64,000 bases of DNA from Flavobacterium jejuense (GTDB lineage Bacteria > Bacteroidota > Bacteroidia > Flavobacteriales > Flavobacteriaceae). The notes under the pieces were generated by a model, which worked only from the letters and a program-made list of their open reading frames with translations, searched no databases and was not told where the DNA came from. The position numbers and the translations under genes were made by a program. The DNA is taken from NCBI RefSeq assembly GCF_006491595.2, contig NZ_VEVQ02000001.1, positions 62,001 to 126,000 of the forward strand, given 5' to 3'. How positions within the stretch are numbered: the stretch's first letter is position 1; each line of letters starts with the position of its first letter. Below are positions 16,646-25,741 of the stretch, in pieces.

Positions 16646-17203
16646 ATGAAAAAAACAATCTCATTTTTAGCCATTGCCTCTTTATTTTTTTTAGGAAGTT
16701 GCAAAGAAAATAATGTAACTCCAAAAGAAGCTTCAGCTTCAGAAAATTCAGTTGATTTAAGTGTTGGACAAGAAGGTGTTCAAGATGATGTTTCAAATCC
16801 TAATATTGTGCAAGTAGCCTCTGGAAGTAAAGATCATACTACTTTAGTTGCAGCAGTTAAAGCAGCAGGTTTAGTAACTTCGTTAAGCAATGCAGGGCCA
16901 TTTACTGTTTTTGCACCTACAAATACTGCTTTTGACAAATTGCCAGCTGGAACTGTAGAAGGATTATTAAAACCAGAGAAAAAAGGTGATTTAGAAAACA
17001 TTTTAGGTTTTCATACGTATGTTGGCAATCTAAAAACAGAATATATGCAAGACGGTCAAATGTTTGACATGGTTTATGGTGGAAAAGTAACGATTACAAA
17101 ACAAGGTGAAAAAACATTTGTAAATGGATCAGAAATCGTTGCATCCATTGAAACTTCAAACGGAATTATTCATGTAATAGGTGATGTACTATTACCAAAA
17201 TAA
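16646..17203 (+). CDS. Fasciclin (FAS1) domain lipoprotein
   Basis: 185 aa: a lipoprotein signal (MKKTISFLAIASLFFLGSC, Cys19) followed by a Ser/Glu-rich linker and one FAS1 domain (about 55-185) with the two conserved boxes LVAAVKAAGLVTSLSNAGPF and FAPTNTAFDKLP, and the closing NGIIHVIGDVLLP. FAS1 proteins mediate adhesion or bind small ligands at the envelope; the role in an anaerobic island is unclear. A strong terminator follows, so it is monocistronic. Confidence 0.88.
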   Translation: MKKTISFLAIASLFFLGSCKENNVTPKEASASENSVDLSVGQEGVQDDVSNPNIVQVASGSKDHTTLVAAVKAAGLVTSLSNAGPFTVFAPTNTAFDKLPAGTVEGLLKPEKKGDLENILGFHTYVGNLKTEYMQDGQMFDMVYGGKVTITKQGEKTFVNGSEIVASIETSNGIIHVIGDVLLPK

Positions 17204-17245
17204 TAGGCAAAAGATAATTATTAATTCAATTTTCCATTTTTGGTT

Positions 17246-17282
17246 AAAAAAGCATAGAATAATATTCTATGCTTTTTTTTTA
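17246..17282 (+). terminator. Terminator of the fasciclin gene
   Basis: GCATAGAAT (17252-17260), loop AAT, ATTCTATGC (17264-17272), flanked by an A run and followed by nine T residues. Confidence 0.85.
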
Positions 17283-17315
17283 CTAATTAAATAGTTTTTT
17301 AAACTAAATAAAAAC

Positions 17316-17359
17316 ATGATTATAATCATATTATTAGTATAAAAAAATCATTCAATTTG
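17316..17359 (+). promoter_or_regulatory. Crp/Fnr box and -7 element, OsmC gene
   Basis: ATGATTATAATCAT (17316-17329) is a perfect palindrome, with its centre 29.5 nt upstream of TCAATTTG (17352-17359), which retains TTTG. The start codon is 54 nt after the box. Confidence 0.6.
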
Positions 17360-17383
17360 TCTAAATATTATAATAACATATAA

Positions 17384-17821
17384 ATGGAAAAGCATGTATA
17401 TAATTTAAGTTTAAAGTGGGAAAATGACAGAAAAGGAATCATGTCATCTCCAGAATTACCAACAATAATTGAAGTTGCAACTCCTCCAGAGTTTGATAAA
17501 GGAATGTCTAATATTTGGTCTCCAGAACATTTGTTTACAGGTTCAGTTTTGAGTTGTTTTATGACAACTTTCTTAGCAATAGCTGAATTTTCAAAATTTG
17601 AATTTATTAATTTTAAATGTGATGCTCAAGGTGTTTTAGAAAAAATAGAGGGTAAATATTTAATGACAAAAATTATTCTTTCAGCTGAATTAACAATTGA
17701 TGATTTAGAAAAAACAGAAAAAGCGCAACGCATTTTAGAAAAATCGGAAGCCGCTTGTTTAATTTCAAATTCTATTAAAAGTGAAGTTGAATTAAAAACA
17801 GTTATAAATATTGAAAATTAA
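17384..17821 (+). CDS. OsmC/Ohr family protein
   Basis: A 145-aa cytoplasmic protein with the OsmC layout: SPEHLFTGSVLSCFMTTFLA around residue 46-63 carries the first redox cysteine in the central helix, and EKSEAACLISNSI near 120-135 carries the second. The family reduces organic hydroperoxides with thiols. The operator upstream places it in the anaerobic regulon, perhaps protecting against reactive nitrogen by-products. A 247-bp gap separates it from the next gene. Confidence 0.85.
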   Translation: MEKHVYNLSLKWENDRKGIMSSPELPTIIEVATPPEFDKGMSNIWSPEHLFTGSVLSCFMTTFLAIAEFSKFEFINFKCDAQGVLEKIEGKYLMTKIILSAELTIDDLEKTEKAQRILEKSEAACLISNSIKSEVELKTVINIEN

Positions 17822-17952
17822 TGTTGTCCATCTAAATAGCTCATTAATCTAGTAGTATTGATTTTCATTTTTTCAAACCAAATTTTTAGCACCTTTAATT
17901 TTAGAATTAGAAATAAATAATTTGCTAAAAAAGCTAATAATATCTCTTTTGA

Positions 17953-18048
17953 AAAAAAGCTATTCCACCTCAAAAGATTCATGAATTTGACAGCTTTAGT
18001 GGTAAAGATAAAGTCAATATTCTTTCAAAAAACAAGAAAAAAATCTAA
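17953..18048 (+). other. Short open remnant between OsmC and the 598-aa gene
   Basis: A start-less open frame of about 30 codons (PPQKIHEFDSFSGKDKVNIL) ends 20 bp before the next gene. The residues look coding-like, but no family is recognised. It may be the end of a deleted gene. The rest of the 17822-18068 gap shows nothing. Confidence 0.2.
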
Positions 18049-18068
18049 AAATAGTTAATAAAATTTAT

Positions 18069-19865
18069 ATGTCTAACAAAAAAAACACACATACTTTTCA
18101 TATTCCAGTTATGGGGTTGGCTTTTACCATTGACAGCCCAATTCGTGTAGCTCAGTATGGAATTACTTCTACAGTTTCAATTGCAGATGATGATTTAATA
18201 GAAAAAATGCGCGCTTTCTACAGTGAAAAATTTAGTATTCCCTATCAAGAAATTACGCAAAAATTTCATGATTATCGTGCTGAAAGAATTACTCATTATT
18301 TGAATTTAATGGATACCATTGTAAAGGGTAAATTTGAAAAATTCAAATGTGAATTAGCAGAAAGTAAATCTGCTTTAGAAAATTATATTGCTTTACTTCC
18401 AAATAAATCGGAACTTAAAAAAAGGTTTCAAGTATTTGTTAATGAAGGAATTTTAATGAAAGATAACTTAGTGAACTTTATTGAAAAAAACATCTCGTTA
18501 GGTGAAATAGATGTCAACATTATGACGAAACTAGATAAAGATAACTTTGATGAAAAAAATCAACTCCCAATAGAATTTAACGACGCTCATGCTTCTTTAA
18601 GAGGGTTTGCCAATAGCAACCTCAATTCTTCGGTAGTATTATCTGCGGGAATGAATCCTAGATTATATAGTTATTTTGAGAATTTCACTGATTTTTTTCC
18701 AGATGAAGAAGGTTTTTTACGTAAAAAAATAATTTTGAAAGTAAGCGATTTTCGATCTGCATTAATTCAAGGTAATTTTTTATCAAAAAAAGGACTTTGG
18801 GTTTCTGAATATCGTATTGAATCGGGTTTAAATTGTGGTGGACACGCTTTTGCAACAGAAGGCTATCTATTAGGTCCTATTTTGCAAGAATTTAAAGATA
18901 AACGAAACGAATTGCTTCAATCTACAAACGATTTATTAATAAAAGCATTAACGTTAAAAAAAATGTCATTACCTAAAACTATTTTACCAATGAAAATTAC
19001 CGTTCAAGGTGGTGTAGGAACAGCAGCAGAACATGCCTTTTTATTGGAAGAATTTCAGCTAGATTCTATAGGATGGGGTTCACCCTTTCTTTTGGTTCCA
19101 GAAGCTACTTCAGTAGATACAGAAACTCGAAAACTGCTGGCAAACGCAAAAGAAAATGATTTTTATTTGAGTACTATTTCACCACTAGGAGTTCCTTTTA
19201 ATTCAATTAAAGGAGTTTCAAACGATTATTGGAAACAAAAAAGAATAAATGATAAAAAAGCGGGAAGTTCGTGTCCAAAAAAGTTTTTAGCTTTAAATAA
19301 ATCTTATGGTATTCAAGGGATTTGCACTGCTTCTAAAAGATACCAAGATTTAGAATTAGAAAAATTAGATCAACAAAAAAATGAAATTTCAGTAGTAGAA
19401 TTTGAATTAAAACAGCAAAGAATTACTGAAAAATCTTGCCTTTGTGTTGGTTTGGCTAATGCCTCTTATTTAGAAAACAATATCCCTATAAAAGGACAAC
19501 AACAAGGTGTCGTTATTTGTCCTGGTCCAAATTTAGCTTATTTTGATAAAGAATTCTCTTTACAAGAAATGGTGCAACATATTTACGGCAACAAGAATAT
19601 AATGCTTCAATCAGATAGACCTAATTTGTTTATCAAAGAATTAAAAATGTATGTAGATTATTTGAGAAATGAAGTTACTAGTTTTACTAATGAAGTAACT
19701 GCATCTCAAATAAAAAAATGGAATTTGTACAGAAACAACATTAATGAAGGTATAACATATTATCAAAATTTATTCCAAAATACTTCTTTTTTGAAAAATA
19801 GTCAAGACACAATTAATCAGCAGTTAAATCTTTATAAATCAGAAATTAACTCAATATCTTTTTAA
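18069..19865 (+). CDS. 598-aa protein of unknown function, TIM-barrel-like
   Basis: No named family recognised. The middle (about residues 250-420) reads like an FMN/TIM-barrel enzyme: SGLNCGGHAFATEG, then MKITVQGGVGTAAEHAFLLE, similar in style to the phosphate-binding GG loops of nitronate monooxygenase or glutamate-synthase-like barrels. The last third has spaced cysteines (SSCPKK, QGICTAS, SCLCVG, VICPGPN) that could hold an Fe-S cluster or a redox pair. No signal peptide. It is followed after 1 bp by a PLP decarboxylase, so the two probably act in one pathway. It is full length for what I can judge; function not invented. Confidence 0.6.
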   Translation: MSNKKNTHTFHIPVMGLAFTIDSPIRVAQYGITSTVSIADDDLIEKMRAFYSEKFSIPYQEITQKFHDYRAERITHYLNLMDTIVKGKFEKFKCELAESKSALENYIALLPNKSELKKRFQVFVNEGILMKDNLVNFIEKNISLGEIDVNIMTKLDKDNFDEKNQLPIEFNDAHASLRGFANSNLNSSVVLSAGMNPRLYSYFENFTDFFPDEEGFLRKKIILKVSDFRSALIQGNFLSKKGLWVSEYRIESGLNCGGHAFATEGYLLGPILQEFKDKRNELLQSTNDLLIKALTLKKMSLPKTILPMKITVQGGVGTAAEHAFLLEEFQLDSIGWGSPFLLVPEATSVDTETRKLLANAKENDFYLSTISPLGVPFNSIKGVSNDYWKQKRINDKKAGSSCPKKFLALNKSYGIQGICTASKRYQDLELEKLDQQKNEISVVEFELKQQRITEKSCLCVGLANASYLENNIPIKGQQQGVVICPGPNLAYFDKEFSLQEMVQHIYGNKNIMLQSDRPNLFIKELKMYVDYLRNEVTSFTNEVTASQIKKWNLYRNNINEGITYYQNLFQNTSFLKNSQDTINQQLNLYKSEINSISF

Positions 19866-19866
19866 T

Positions 19867-21111
19867 ATGAGCAACTGGCATAAATTAACACAAAACGATA
19901 AATTAGGACGCATTACTAAAGCGTTGACTGAAAATGTAAACTTTTCAAAAGATGTTTCCTTAGGTTATCCAGCTTCAAAATTAGATGGAAAAGTATTTTA
20001 TGATGATGCTTCTTTTTTGAAAGACGCACCAGTTTTAATGACTTATGTTGCTAACCCAAATAATATTGGTTGTCATACTATCGGTATTTCCGAAAAAGCA
20101 TTTAAAGGAACGCAAGAAATTGAACGAGAAGTCCTTGAAATTCTAGCCGTAGATATATTTAATGCCACAACTAATGAGTATGATGGCTATATAGCAACTG
20201 GTGGAACAGAAGCAAATATCGAAGCTTTATGGGTTTATAGAAATCATTTCATGAATACTTATCAAGCAAAATTATCAGAAATCTGTATTCTAGCTTCAGA
20301 AGACACACATTATTCAATTGCAAAAGGTGCCAACTTACTAATGATTGACTGGTTGCGAGTTGAAGTTCATTTTGAAAACAGAACTATTGATGAAACGAAA
20401 TTAGAAATACTACTACAAGAAGTAATATCAAAAGGTAAAAAATATTTTATAGTAGTAGCAAATATGGGTACAACCATGTTTGGTTCAGTAGATAATCCTG
20501 ATATATATACTAATCTCTTAGAAAAATACGATCAACGTTTTAAACTTCATATCGATGCTGCTTACGGTGGTTTTGTATATCCTTTTCTGACTCCTAAAAA
20601 TCATTTAGACTTTACTAATAAACTTGTTTCTTCAATAACAATTGACGCACACAAAATGCTACAAGCTCCTTATGGAACAGGAATTTTTATATGTAGAAAG
20701 AATTTGATTGAAAATGTGTTAACTAGAGAAGCAGGATATGTTGCAGGTATGGATGTAACCTTATGTGGTAGCCGTTCTGGAGCAAACGCTGTTGCTATTT
20801 GGATGATCTTAAAAACGTATGGTAAAAATGGTTGGTATGAAAAGGTAAAAACCTTAGAAATGCGTACAAATTGGCTTTGTACAAGATTAGACGAATTGAA
20901 TATATCTTATTTTAGAGAACCATTCATGAATATTGTAACTATAAAATCAGCTTTTATTTCAAAGGATATAGCATCTAAATTTGATTTGGTTCCTCAATCA
21001 CATAACAGTGATAATAAATGGTATAAAGTTGTATTAATGGAACATGTAGAAATTGATAGCTTGAATGAATTAATAACTAGCTTAGAAATTAGACAAACAA
21101 ATTTTATTTAA
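19867..21111 (+). CDS. Group II pyridoxal-phosphate-dependent decarboxylase
   Basis: 414 aa with the group II decarboxylase core: GYIATGGTEANIEALW (about 97-112), the His ring-stacking segment EDTHYSIAKG, HIDAAYGGFV carrying the Asp that contacts the PLP pyridine nitrogen, and SITIDAHKM with the Schiff-base lysine near residue 263. Related enzymes decarboxylate glutamate, histidine, aspartate or aromatic amino acids; the substrate cannot be read here. At 414 aa it is shorter than GadB. It begins 1 bp after the 598-aa gene and may share its pathway. Confidence 0.85.
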   Translation: MSNWHKLTQNDKLGRITKALTENVNFSKDVSLGYPASKLDGKVFYDDASFLKDAPVLMTYVANPNNIGCHTIGISEKAFKGTQEIEREVLEILAVDIFNATTNEYDGYIATGGTEANIEALWVYRNHFMNTYQAKLSEICILASEDTHYSIAKGANLLMIDWLRVEVHFENRTIDETKLEILLQEVISKGKKYFIVVANMGTTMFGSVDNPDIYTNLLEKYDQRFKLHIDAAYGGFVYPFLTPKNHLDFTNKLVSSITIDAHKMLQAPYGTGIFICRKNLIENVLTREAGYVAGMDVTLCGSRSGANAVAIWMILKTYGKNGWYEKVKTLEMRTNWLCTRLDELNISYFREPFMNIVTIKSAFISKDIASKFDLVPQSHNSDNKWYKVVLMEHVEIDSLNELITSLEIRQTNFI

Positions 21112-21153
21112 GTATTTTCAGGAATAAGAGTTAAAATTTATAAATACTAATGC

Positions 21154-21197
21154 CTGATAAATGTCATCTTTTTGTTTAATTCTTAGGCTTAATTTTG
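21154..21197 (+). promoter_or_regulatory. Crp/Fnr box and perfect -7 element, porin gene
   Basis: CTGATAAATGTCAT (21154-21167), with its centre 29.5 nt upstream of TAATTTTG (21190-21197), an exact TAnnTTTG. The start codon is 62 nt after the box. Confidence 0.75.
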
Positions 21198-21229
21198 TCT
21201 AAGTATTAAAAATATTAAATTTCTAAAAT

Positions 21230-22513
21230 ATGAAAACAAGTTATATAAAAAAGATTTCATTATCCTTATTTGTAATAATGGGCGTAAGTACATATGCACA
21301 AGAAATTGAGGCTAATTTGCAAATACGACCTCGTTACGAATATAGAAATGGTTTCAAAAGTCTTATGCCAGATAGCGAATTACCAACATCATTTATCTCG
21401 CAAAGAACAAGATTGAATTTTAACTTTAAACAAGAAAATATAAGTGCAAAACTAACACTTCAAAATGTAAGAACTTGGGGAGATGTTAAAACGACTACAA
21501 CTAATGATGCAAATGGAGTAATGCTATTTGAAGCTTGGGGTCAATACAATTTTAATGAAAAATGGAGTGCTCGATTAGGAAGACAAGTTATTTCTTACGA
21601 CAACCAAAGAATTTTTGGTGAAATTGATTGGATTCAACAAGGACAAAGTCATGATGCAGTAGTAGTTACATACAAAAAAGACAAAAATCATTTAGATTTA
21701 GGTGCTGCTTTAAATGCTGATACAGAAGGTTTATACCGAGATTTATATGTTACCAATTATAAAAACATGCAATATGCTTGGTATCATACTAATTTTAGTG
21801 ATTTACAAATGAGCTTATTAGCATTAAATACTGGTTTTCAATATGAAGAACCTATAACTACTAATTTAAAAGTAGATTATTTGCAAACTTTTGGTACGTT
21901 TTTAAAATACAAAAAGAATAAATTAGATGCAGATTTAGGTATTTATGCGCAAACAGGTAAAAGTAGATTAGCTACTAACAATACATCGGTAAGTGCTTAT
22001 AATATTGGTTTAAACGTAAATTATGCTTTTACTGATAAGTTAAAAGCAGGACTTGGATACGAATTATTATCCGGTAAAGATCAAACAGATACGGATGACA
22101 AAATCAAATCATTCAATCCTATTTTTGGAACAAACCACGCATTCAATGGTTTACTGGATTACTTCTATGTTGGAAATCATAAAAATACAGTAGGATTACA
22201 AGATATTTTCTTAAAATTGAATTACGCTTCAGATAAATGGAAATTTAGTGTAACACCACATATGTTCATGACGGCAGCAGATGTAGTCGACCCAACAGAT
22301 GTTACGAGAACAATGGATAGTTATTTAGGTACTGAAATTGATTTACTTGCTTCTTACGAATTGCATAAAAACATTGGGATTTCAGCGGGTTATTCACAAA
22401 TGTTTGGTTCGGATACATTAGAAGTTTTAAAAGCTGGAAATAAAGGATTAGATAACAACTGGGCTTTTGTTATGATTAATATCAACCCAAGAATATTTAC
22501 TTCTTCAAAATAG
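21230..22513 (+). CDS. Alginate-export-family outer-membrane barrel (putative anion porin)
   Basis: 427 aa with a signal peptide (cleavage after TYA-Q near residue 23) and alternating strands throughout; GRQVISYDNQRIFGEIDWIQQG (near 122-143) is the conserved strand-turn of the alginate_exp (AlgE-like) family. Only one gene follows its promoter before a terminator. Given its operator and its place before the molybdenum and nitrate genes, I infer a channel for an anion such as nitrate or molybdate rather than alginate. Confidence 0.75.
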   Translation: MKTSYIKKISLSLFVIMGVSTYAQEIEANLQIRPRYEYRNGFKSLMPDSELPTSFISQRTRLNFNFKQENISAKLTLQNVRTWGDVKTTTTNDANGVMLFEAWGQYNFNEKWSARLGRQVISYDNQRIFGEIDWIQQGQSHDAVVVTYKKDKNHLDLGAALNADTEGLYRDLYVTNYKNMQYAWYHTNFSDLQMSLLALNTGFQYEEPITTNLKVDYLQTFGTFLKYKKNKLDADLGIYAQTGKSRLATNNTSVSAYNIGLNVNYAFTDKLKAGLGYELLSGKDQTDTDDKIKSFNPIFGTNHAFNGLLDYFYVGNHKNTVGLQDIFLKLNYASDKWKFSVTPHMFMTAADVVDPTDVTRTMDSYLGTEIDLLASYELHKNIGISAGYSQMFGSDTLEVLKAGNKGLDNNWAFVMININPRIFTSSK

Positions 22514-22533
22514 TTAATTGGTTGTTAGAGATA

Positions 22534-22568
22534 AAAGACTATGTCATTCATTAGGCATAGTCTTTTTT
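22534..22568 (+). terminator. Terminator of the porin gene
   Basis: AAAGACTATG (22534-22543) pairs exactly with CATAGTCTTT (22556-22565), with a 12-nt loop and then T residues. Confidence 0.85.
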
Positions 22569-22633
22569 CGATTTATAACTTTTTTAAATTTTGTCCTCAT
22601 TTTATCTTAAATTTGAAATTCAAAACCACTATT

Positions 22634-23803
22634 ATGATTTCCGTACAACAAGCTAAGACTATACTAAATAATACTATTCCGAATTCTAAAGAAGTGGAAC
22701 TTCCTTTGCTAAAAGCTTTGAATTATTGTTTGGCAAACGATGTTTATTCGTCTATAAATATGCCACCATTCAGACAATCTGCAATGGATGGATATGCTTT
22801 AAATATACAGGATTCGTTATCGTATAGTTTAATTGGCGAAATTAAAGCTGGTGATGCGCATAAAATGGTTTTAAAACCAGGTGAAGCTATTAAGATATTT
22901 ACCGGTGCTGCAGTTCCAGATTCTGCAAATGCAGTAATTCAAATTGAAAAAACGACTTGTACAAGGGAAGTACTTCTTTTAGATGGAAATGTTGCTTTGC
23001 ATACTAATATTAGACCTATTGGCGAACAAATTAAAGAAAATGAAGTTGCCCTTACAAAAGGTACAATTTTAAATGCTGCAGCAATTGGCTTTTTAGCAGG
23101 ATTAGGGATTACAACAGTTACGGTATTTAAAAAGCCAAACATTGGAATTCTTGTAACAGGAAATGAATTAATTAAACCAGGGAATGCCTTAGAACATGGT
23201 AAAGTTTTTGAAAGTAATTCTATAATGTTACAAGCTGCTTTATTGAATGCTAATTTTGATGCGATTACAACTTACGAAGTAAATGATGATTTTTCGAATA
23301 CCAAAAACAGTATTGAAACAGCACTTCAAGAAAATGACATTTTATTAATTTCTGGCGGAATTTCTGTTGGAGATTATGATTTTGTTAAAAGTGCTTTGGA
23401 AGAATTAAAAGTAGAAACGTTATTTTATAAAGTTAATCAAAAGCCAGGAAAACCTCTATTAGCTGGTAGAGTAGAGGATAAGTTGGTTTTTGCTTTACCA
23501 GGAAATCCGGCTGCAAGTTTAACGTGTTATTATATATATGTCGAACCCATTTTGCATCGTATTACTGGGAAGTTAAATCCTCAAAATAATCTTGTTCAAA
23601 AAGAAATGACACATGATTTAGCAGTGAATAATGCTAGAAGTCAATTTTTAAAAGCTAATTTTTTAGATAATAATGTTTCGGTTTTATCACACCAACAATC
23701 CTCAATGTTAAATACTTTTGCGCTTTCAAATTGTTTAATTCATCTTCCGGAAGGAAACTACGAATTAAAAAAAGGTTCAAAAGTTGACATTTATCATATT
23801 TAA
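22634..23803 (+). CDS. moeA: Molybdopterin molybdenumtransferase MoeA
   Basis: 389 aa from ATG 22634; the frame is open further upstream, but that would start inside the terminator. MoeA inserts molybdate into adenylylated molybdopterin. Seen: PPFRQSAMDGYAL near residue 40 (the MoeA signature), the E/D-rich linker, VTGNELIKPG, ISVGDYDFVKSAL and KPGKPLLAG, ending in domain IV. Its last codons contain the operator for the next gene. It stands just ahead of the remaining cofactor genes. Confidence 0.95.
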   Translation: MISVQQAKTILNNTIPNSKEVELPLLKALNYCLANDVYSSINMPPFRQSAMDGYALNIQDSLSYSLIGEIKAGDAHKMVLKPGEAIKIFTGAAVPDSANAVIQIEKTTCTREVLLLDGNVALHTNIRPIGEQIKENEVALTKGTILNAAAIGFLAGLGITTVTVFKKPNIGILVTGNELIKPGNALEHGKVFESNSIMLQAALLNANFDAITTYEVNDDFSNTKNSIETALQENDILLISGGISVGDYDFVKSALEELKVETLFYKVNQKPGKPLLAGRVEDKLVFALPGNPAASLTCYYIYVEPILHRITGKLNPQNNLVQKEMTHDLAVNNARSQFLKANFLDNNVSVLSHQQSSMLNTFALSNCLIHLPEGNYELKKGSKVDIYHI

Positions 23804-23828
23804 AAACATTCTCATTTCGTTATCTTTG
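23784..23828 (+). promoter_or_regulatory. Crp/Fnr box inside the moeA 3' end and -7 element of the moa operon
   Basis: TTGACATTTATCAT (23784-23797) is, on the other strand, the TGATAAATGTCA seen at three other promoters. TATCTTTG (23821-23828) is an exact -7 element, 30.5 nt from the box centre (one base more than most sites). The regulator gene starts 27 nt after the box element. Confidence 0.6.
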
Positions 23829-23854
23829 TAAAAGTATAACGAAAGAAGTTTATT

Positions 23855-24187
23855 TTGAAAATCAAAAGTAAAATTTGGATAGAATCTAATAACGGAATTC
23901 TTTTAAGTGAAGGTCGCGTGCAATTACTTAAAATGATTGACGAAACAGGTTCACTTAATAAAGCGTCTAAAGCTTTAAAAATTTCGTACCAAAAAGCTTG
24001 GCGTTTAATTGATGAAGTAAGTAAAACTACAAAGCAACCTATTATCGAAACCAAAATTGGTGGCGCAAAAGGTGGCGGAACAATATTAACTCCTTATGGA
24101 AAATCGTTAATTTCTATTTACGAAACTATAAATAAAGATTGTTGGCAGTTTTTAGACGAACAATTAAAAAAGCACGCTTTATGTTAG
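23855..24187 (+). CDS. ModE-like winged-helix regulator
   Basis: 110 aa from a TTG start (no ATG precedes it in frame). It is the ModE N-terminal winged helix: GSLNKASKALKISYQKAWRL with helix-turn-helix spacing, then a GGAKGGGTILTPYG wing. The molybdate-binding (TOBE) domain of full ModE is absent, as is common in Bacteroidota, so it may respond indirectly or act as a simple repressor of the cofactor operon. It overlaps the next gene by 7 bp. Confidence 0.8.
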   Translation: MKIKSKIWIESNNGILLSEGRVQLLKMIDETGSLNKASKALKISYQKAWRLIDEVSKTTKQPIIETKIGGAKGGGTILTPYGKSLISIYETINKDCWQFLDEQLKKHALC

Positions 24188-24927
24188 TCTCAGAAATCTT
24201 AAATTCACCATTATTACTTTTACTATTACCAATAGTTGCCTTTTTATATGCAAGTGTTGGACATGGTGGAGCAAGTGGTTATTTGGCTTTAATGAGTTTG
24301 TTCGCTTTGCCAATTGCATTCATGAAACCAACTGCTTTAATTTTGAATATTTTAGTTTCAGGAATTTCATTTTACTTTTATTACAGAGAGAAAAACTTTA
24401 AATGGAACTTATTTTATCCGTTTGCTATTACATCTATACCGTTCTCTTTTTTAGGTGGATTTTTAACTGTAGATTCTAAAATCTATAAAATAATATTAGG
24501 AACATTATTATTATTTGCTGTATTTCGATTATTAGGTTTCTTCGGGAAAGAAAAAGCGGAATTGAAAGAAATAAACATAAAATACGCATTATTAATTGGA
24601 GCAATAATCGGATTCTTATCTGGCTTAATTGGTATTGGCGGAGGAATTGTATTGAGTCCGGTTTTACTATTATTAGGTTGGGCAAACATGAAACAAACTG
24701 CTGCAGTTTCTGCATTATTTATTTATGTAAATTCAATTTCAGGTATTTTCGGATTTTTATCAAAAGGAGGCGAAATACCAGCTTCCTCTACTCTACTTGT
24801 CGGAATAGTTTTCGTTGGTGGATTATTGGGAGCGTATTATGGAAGTAAAAAATTCAACAATATTGTATTACGGAATGTCTTGGCTTTTGTTTTAGGAATA
24901 GCAATTATTAAACTCTACACTATTTAA
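24181..24927 (+). CDS. TSUP (TauE/SafE-type) membrane transporter
   Basis: 248 aa from ATG 24181. About eight membrane helices with the two-fold TSUP repeat: ASVGHGGASGYLALM near residue 20-34 and LIGIGGGIVLSPVLL near 142-156. TSUP proteins move small anions such as sulfite, sulfonates or sulfur compounds. Its place inside a molybdenum-cofactor operon suggests transport of an oxyanion or of sulfur needed for molybdopterin, but this is inference. Overlaps ModE and abuts MobA. Confidence 0.8.
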   Translation: MLVSEILNSPLLLLLLPIVAFLYASVGHGGASGYLALMSLFALPIAFMKPTALILNILVSGISFYFYYREKNFKWNLFYPFAITSIPFSFLGGFLTVDSKIYKIILGTLLLFAVFRLLGFFGKEKAELKEINIKYALLIGAIIGFLSGLIGIGGGIVLSPVLLLLGWANMKQTAAVSALFIYVNSISGIFGFLSKGGEIPASSTLLVGIVFVGGLLGAYYGSKKFNNIVLRNVLAFVLGIAIIKLYTI

Positions 24928-25493
24928 TGAAAAACATTTCAGCATACATAATAGCAGGTGGAAAAAGTTCTAGAATGGGTTCAGATAAAGGTATGTTGCT
25001 TTTAAACGAAACTGTTTTTATTGCACATATTGTAAAAGCTTTACAAGAAGCTGCTATTCAAAATATAACTATTGTTTCAGCTAATTCAGATTATGATTTT
25101 TTGAACTGTAATCGAATTGAAGATATATATTCTGACAAAGGTCCAGTTGGTGGAATTTTTACTGCCTTATTGCATTCTAAAACAGAACAAAACATCATTT
25201 TAAGTGTGGACGTTCCTTTAATTTCAGCAGATATTATTACTTGGTTGATTGCTAATATTGATGATGAAAATCTAATTACACAAGTAAAAGTTTTAGACAA
25301 AACGAGTCCGCTAATTGCGGTTTATAATAGAAAAGCAGTAAATATATTTGAAGAACATTTAAAAAAAGAGCAATTAAAATTACGAATGGTTGTCGAAGAA
25401 ATTCCACATCAAACTATTGAAGCTCCTGAAAAATGGCATTCTTTATTGCAAAACATCAACACAAAAGAAGACTATCAAAATTTAATAAAATGA
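24927..25493 (+). CDS. mobA: Molybdenum cofactor guanylyltransferase MobA
   Basis: 188 aa with the nucleotidyltransferase fold: AGGKSSRMGSDKGMLLL (residues 9-25, GTP-binding loop), SDKGPVGG near 66-73, ILSVDVPLIS with the metal-binding Asp near 89-98. It attaches GMP to Mo-molybdopterin to give the bis-MGD form used by the nitrate-reductase-like enzyme further down. It overlaps moaD by 4 bp and abuts the TSUP gene. Confidence 0.93.
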   Translation: MKNISAYIIAGGKSSRMGSDKGMLLLNETVFIAHIVKALQEAAIQNITIVSANSDYDFLNCNRIEDIYSDKGPVGGIFTALLHSKTEQNIILSVDVPLISADIITWLIANIDDENLITQVKVLDKTSPLIAVYNRKAVNIFEEHLKKEQLKLRMVVEEIPHQTIEAPEKWHSLLQNINTKEDYQNLIK

Positions 25494-25732
25494 CGATAAC
25501 AATAAAATATTTTGGCTTAATAGCCGATATTACAAATGCAAGTGAAGAATTGTTTAATCTTGAAAAATCAGATTTTACAACAACCGATTTGATGCAACAA
25601 TTGCATGAAAAATATACAGGTTTACAAAATGTTTCTTTTGCAATTGCTGTGAATAAATCTATTACAGCATCAGAAATAAATTTAAAAAATAACGATACAA
25701 TAGCATTATTACCTCCTTTTGCAGGTGGTTGA
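25490..25732 (+). CDS. moaD: MoaD, small subunit of molybdopterin synthase
   Basis: 80 aa from ATG 25490, overlapping mobA by 4 bp. Ubiquitin-like fold: MTITIKYFGLIADIT at the start and a closing IALLPPFAGG whose terminal Gly-Gly is adenylylated by the MoeB protein and then carries the thiocarboxylate sulfur. An upstream in-frame start would lie inside mobA and is not needed. Confidence 0.93.
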   Translation: MTITIKYFGLIADITNASEELFNLEKSDFTTTDLMQQLHEKYTGLQNVSFAIAVNKSITASEINLKNNDTIALLPPFAGG

Positions 25733-25741
25733 AAAATAACA

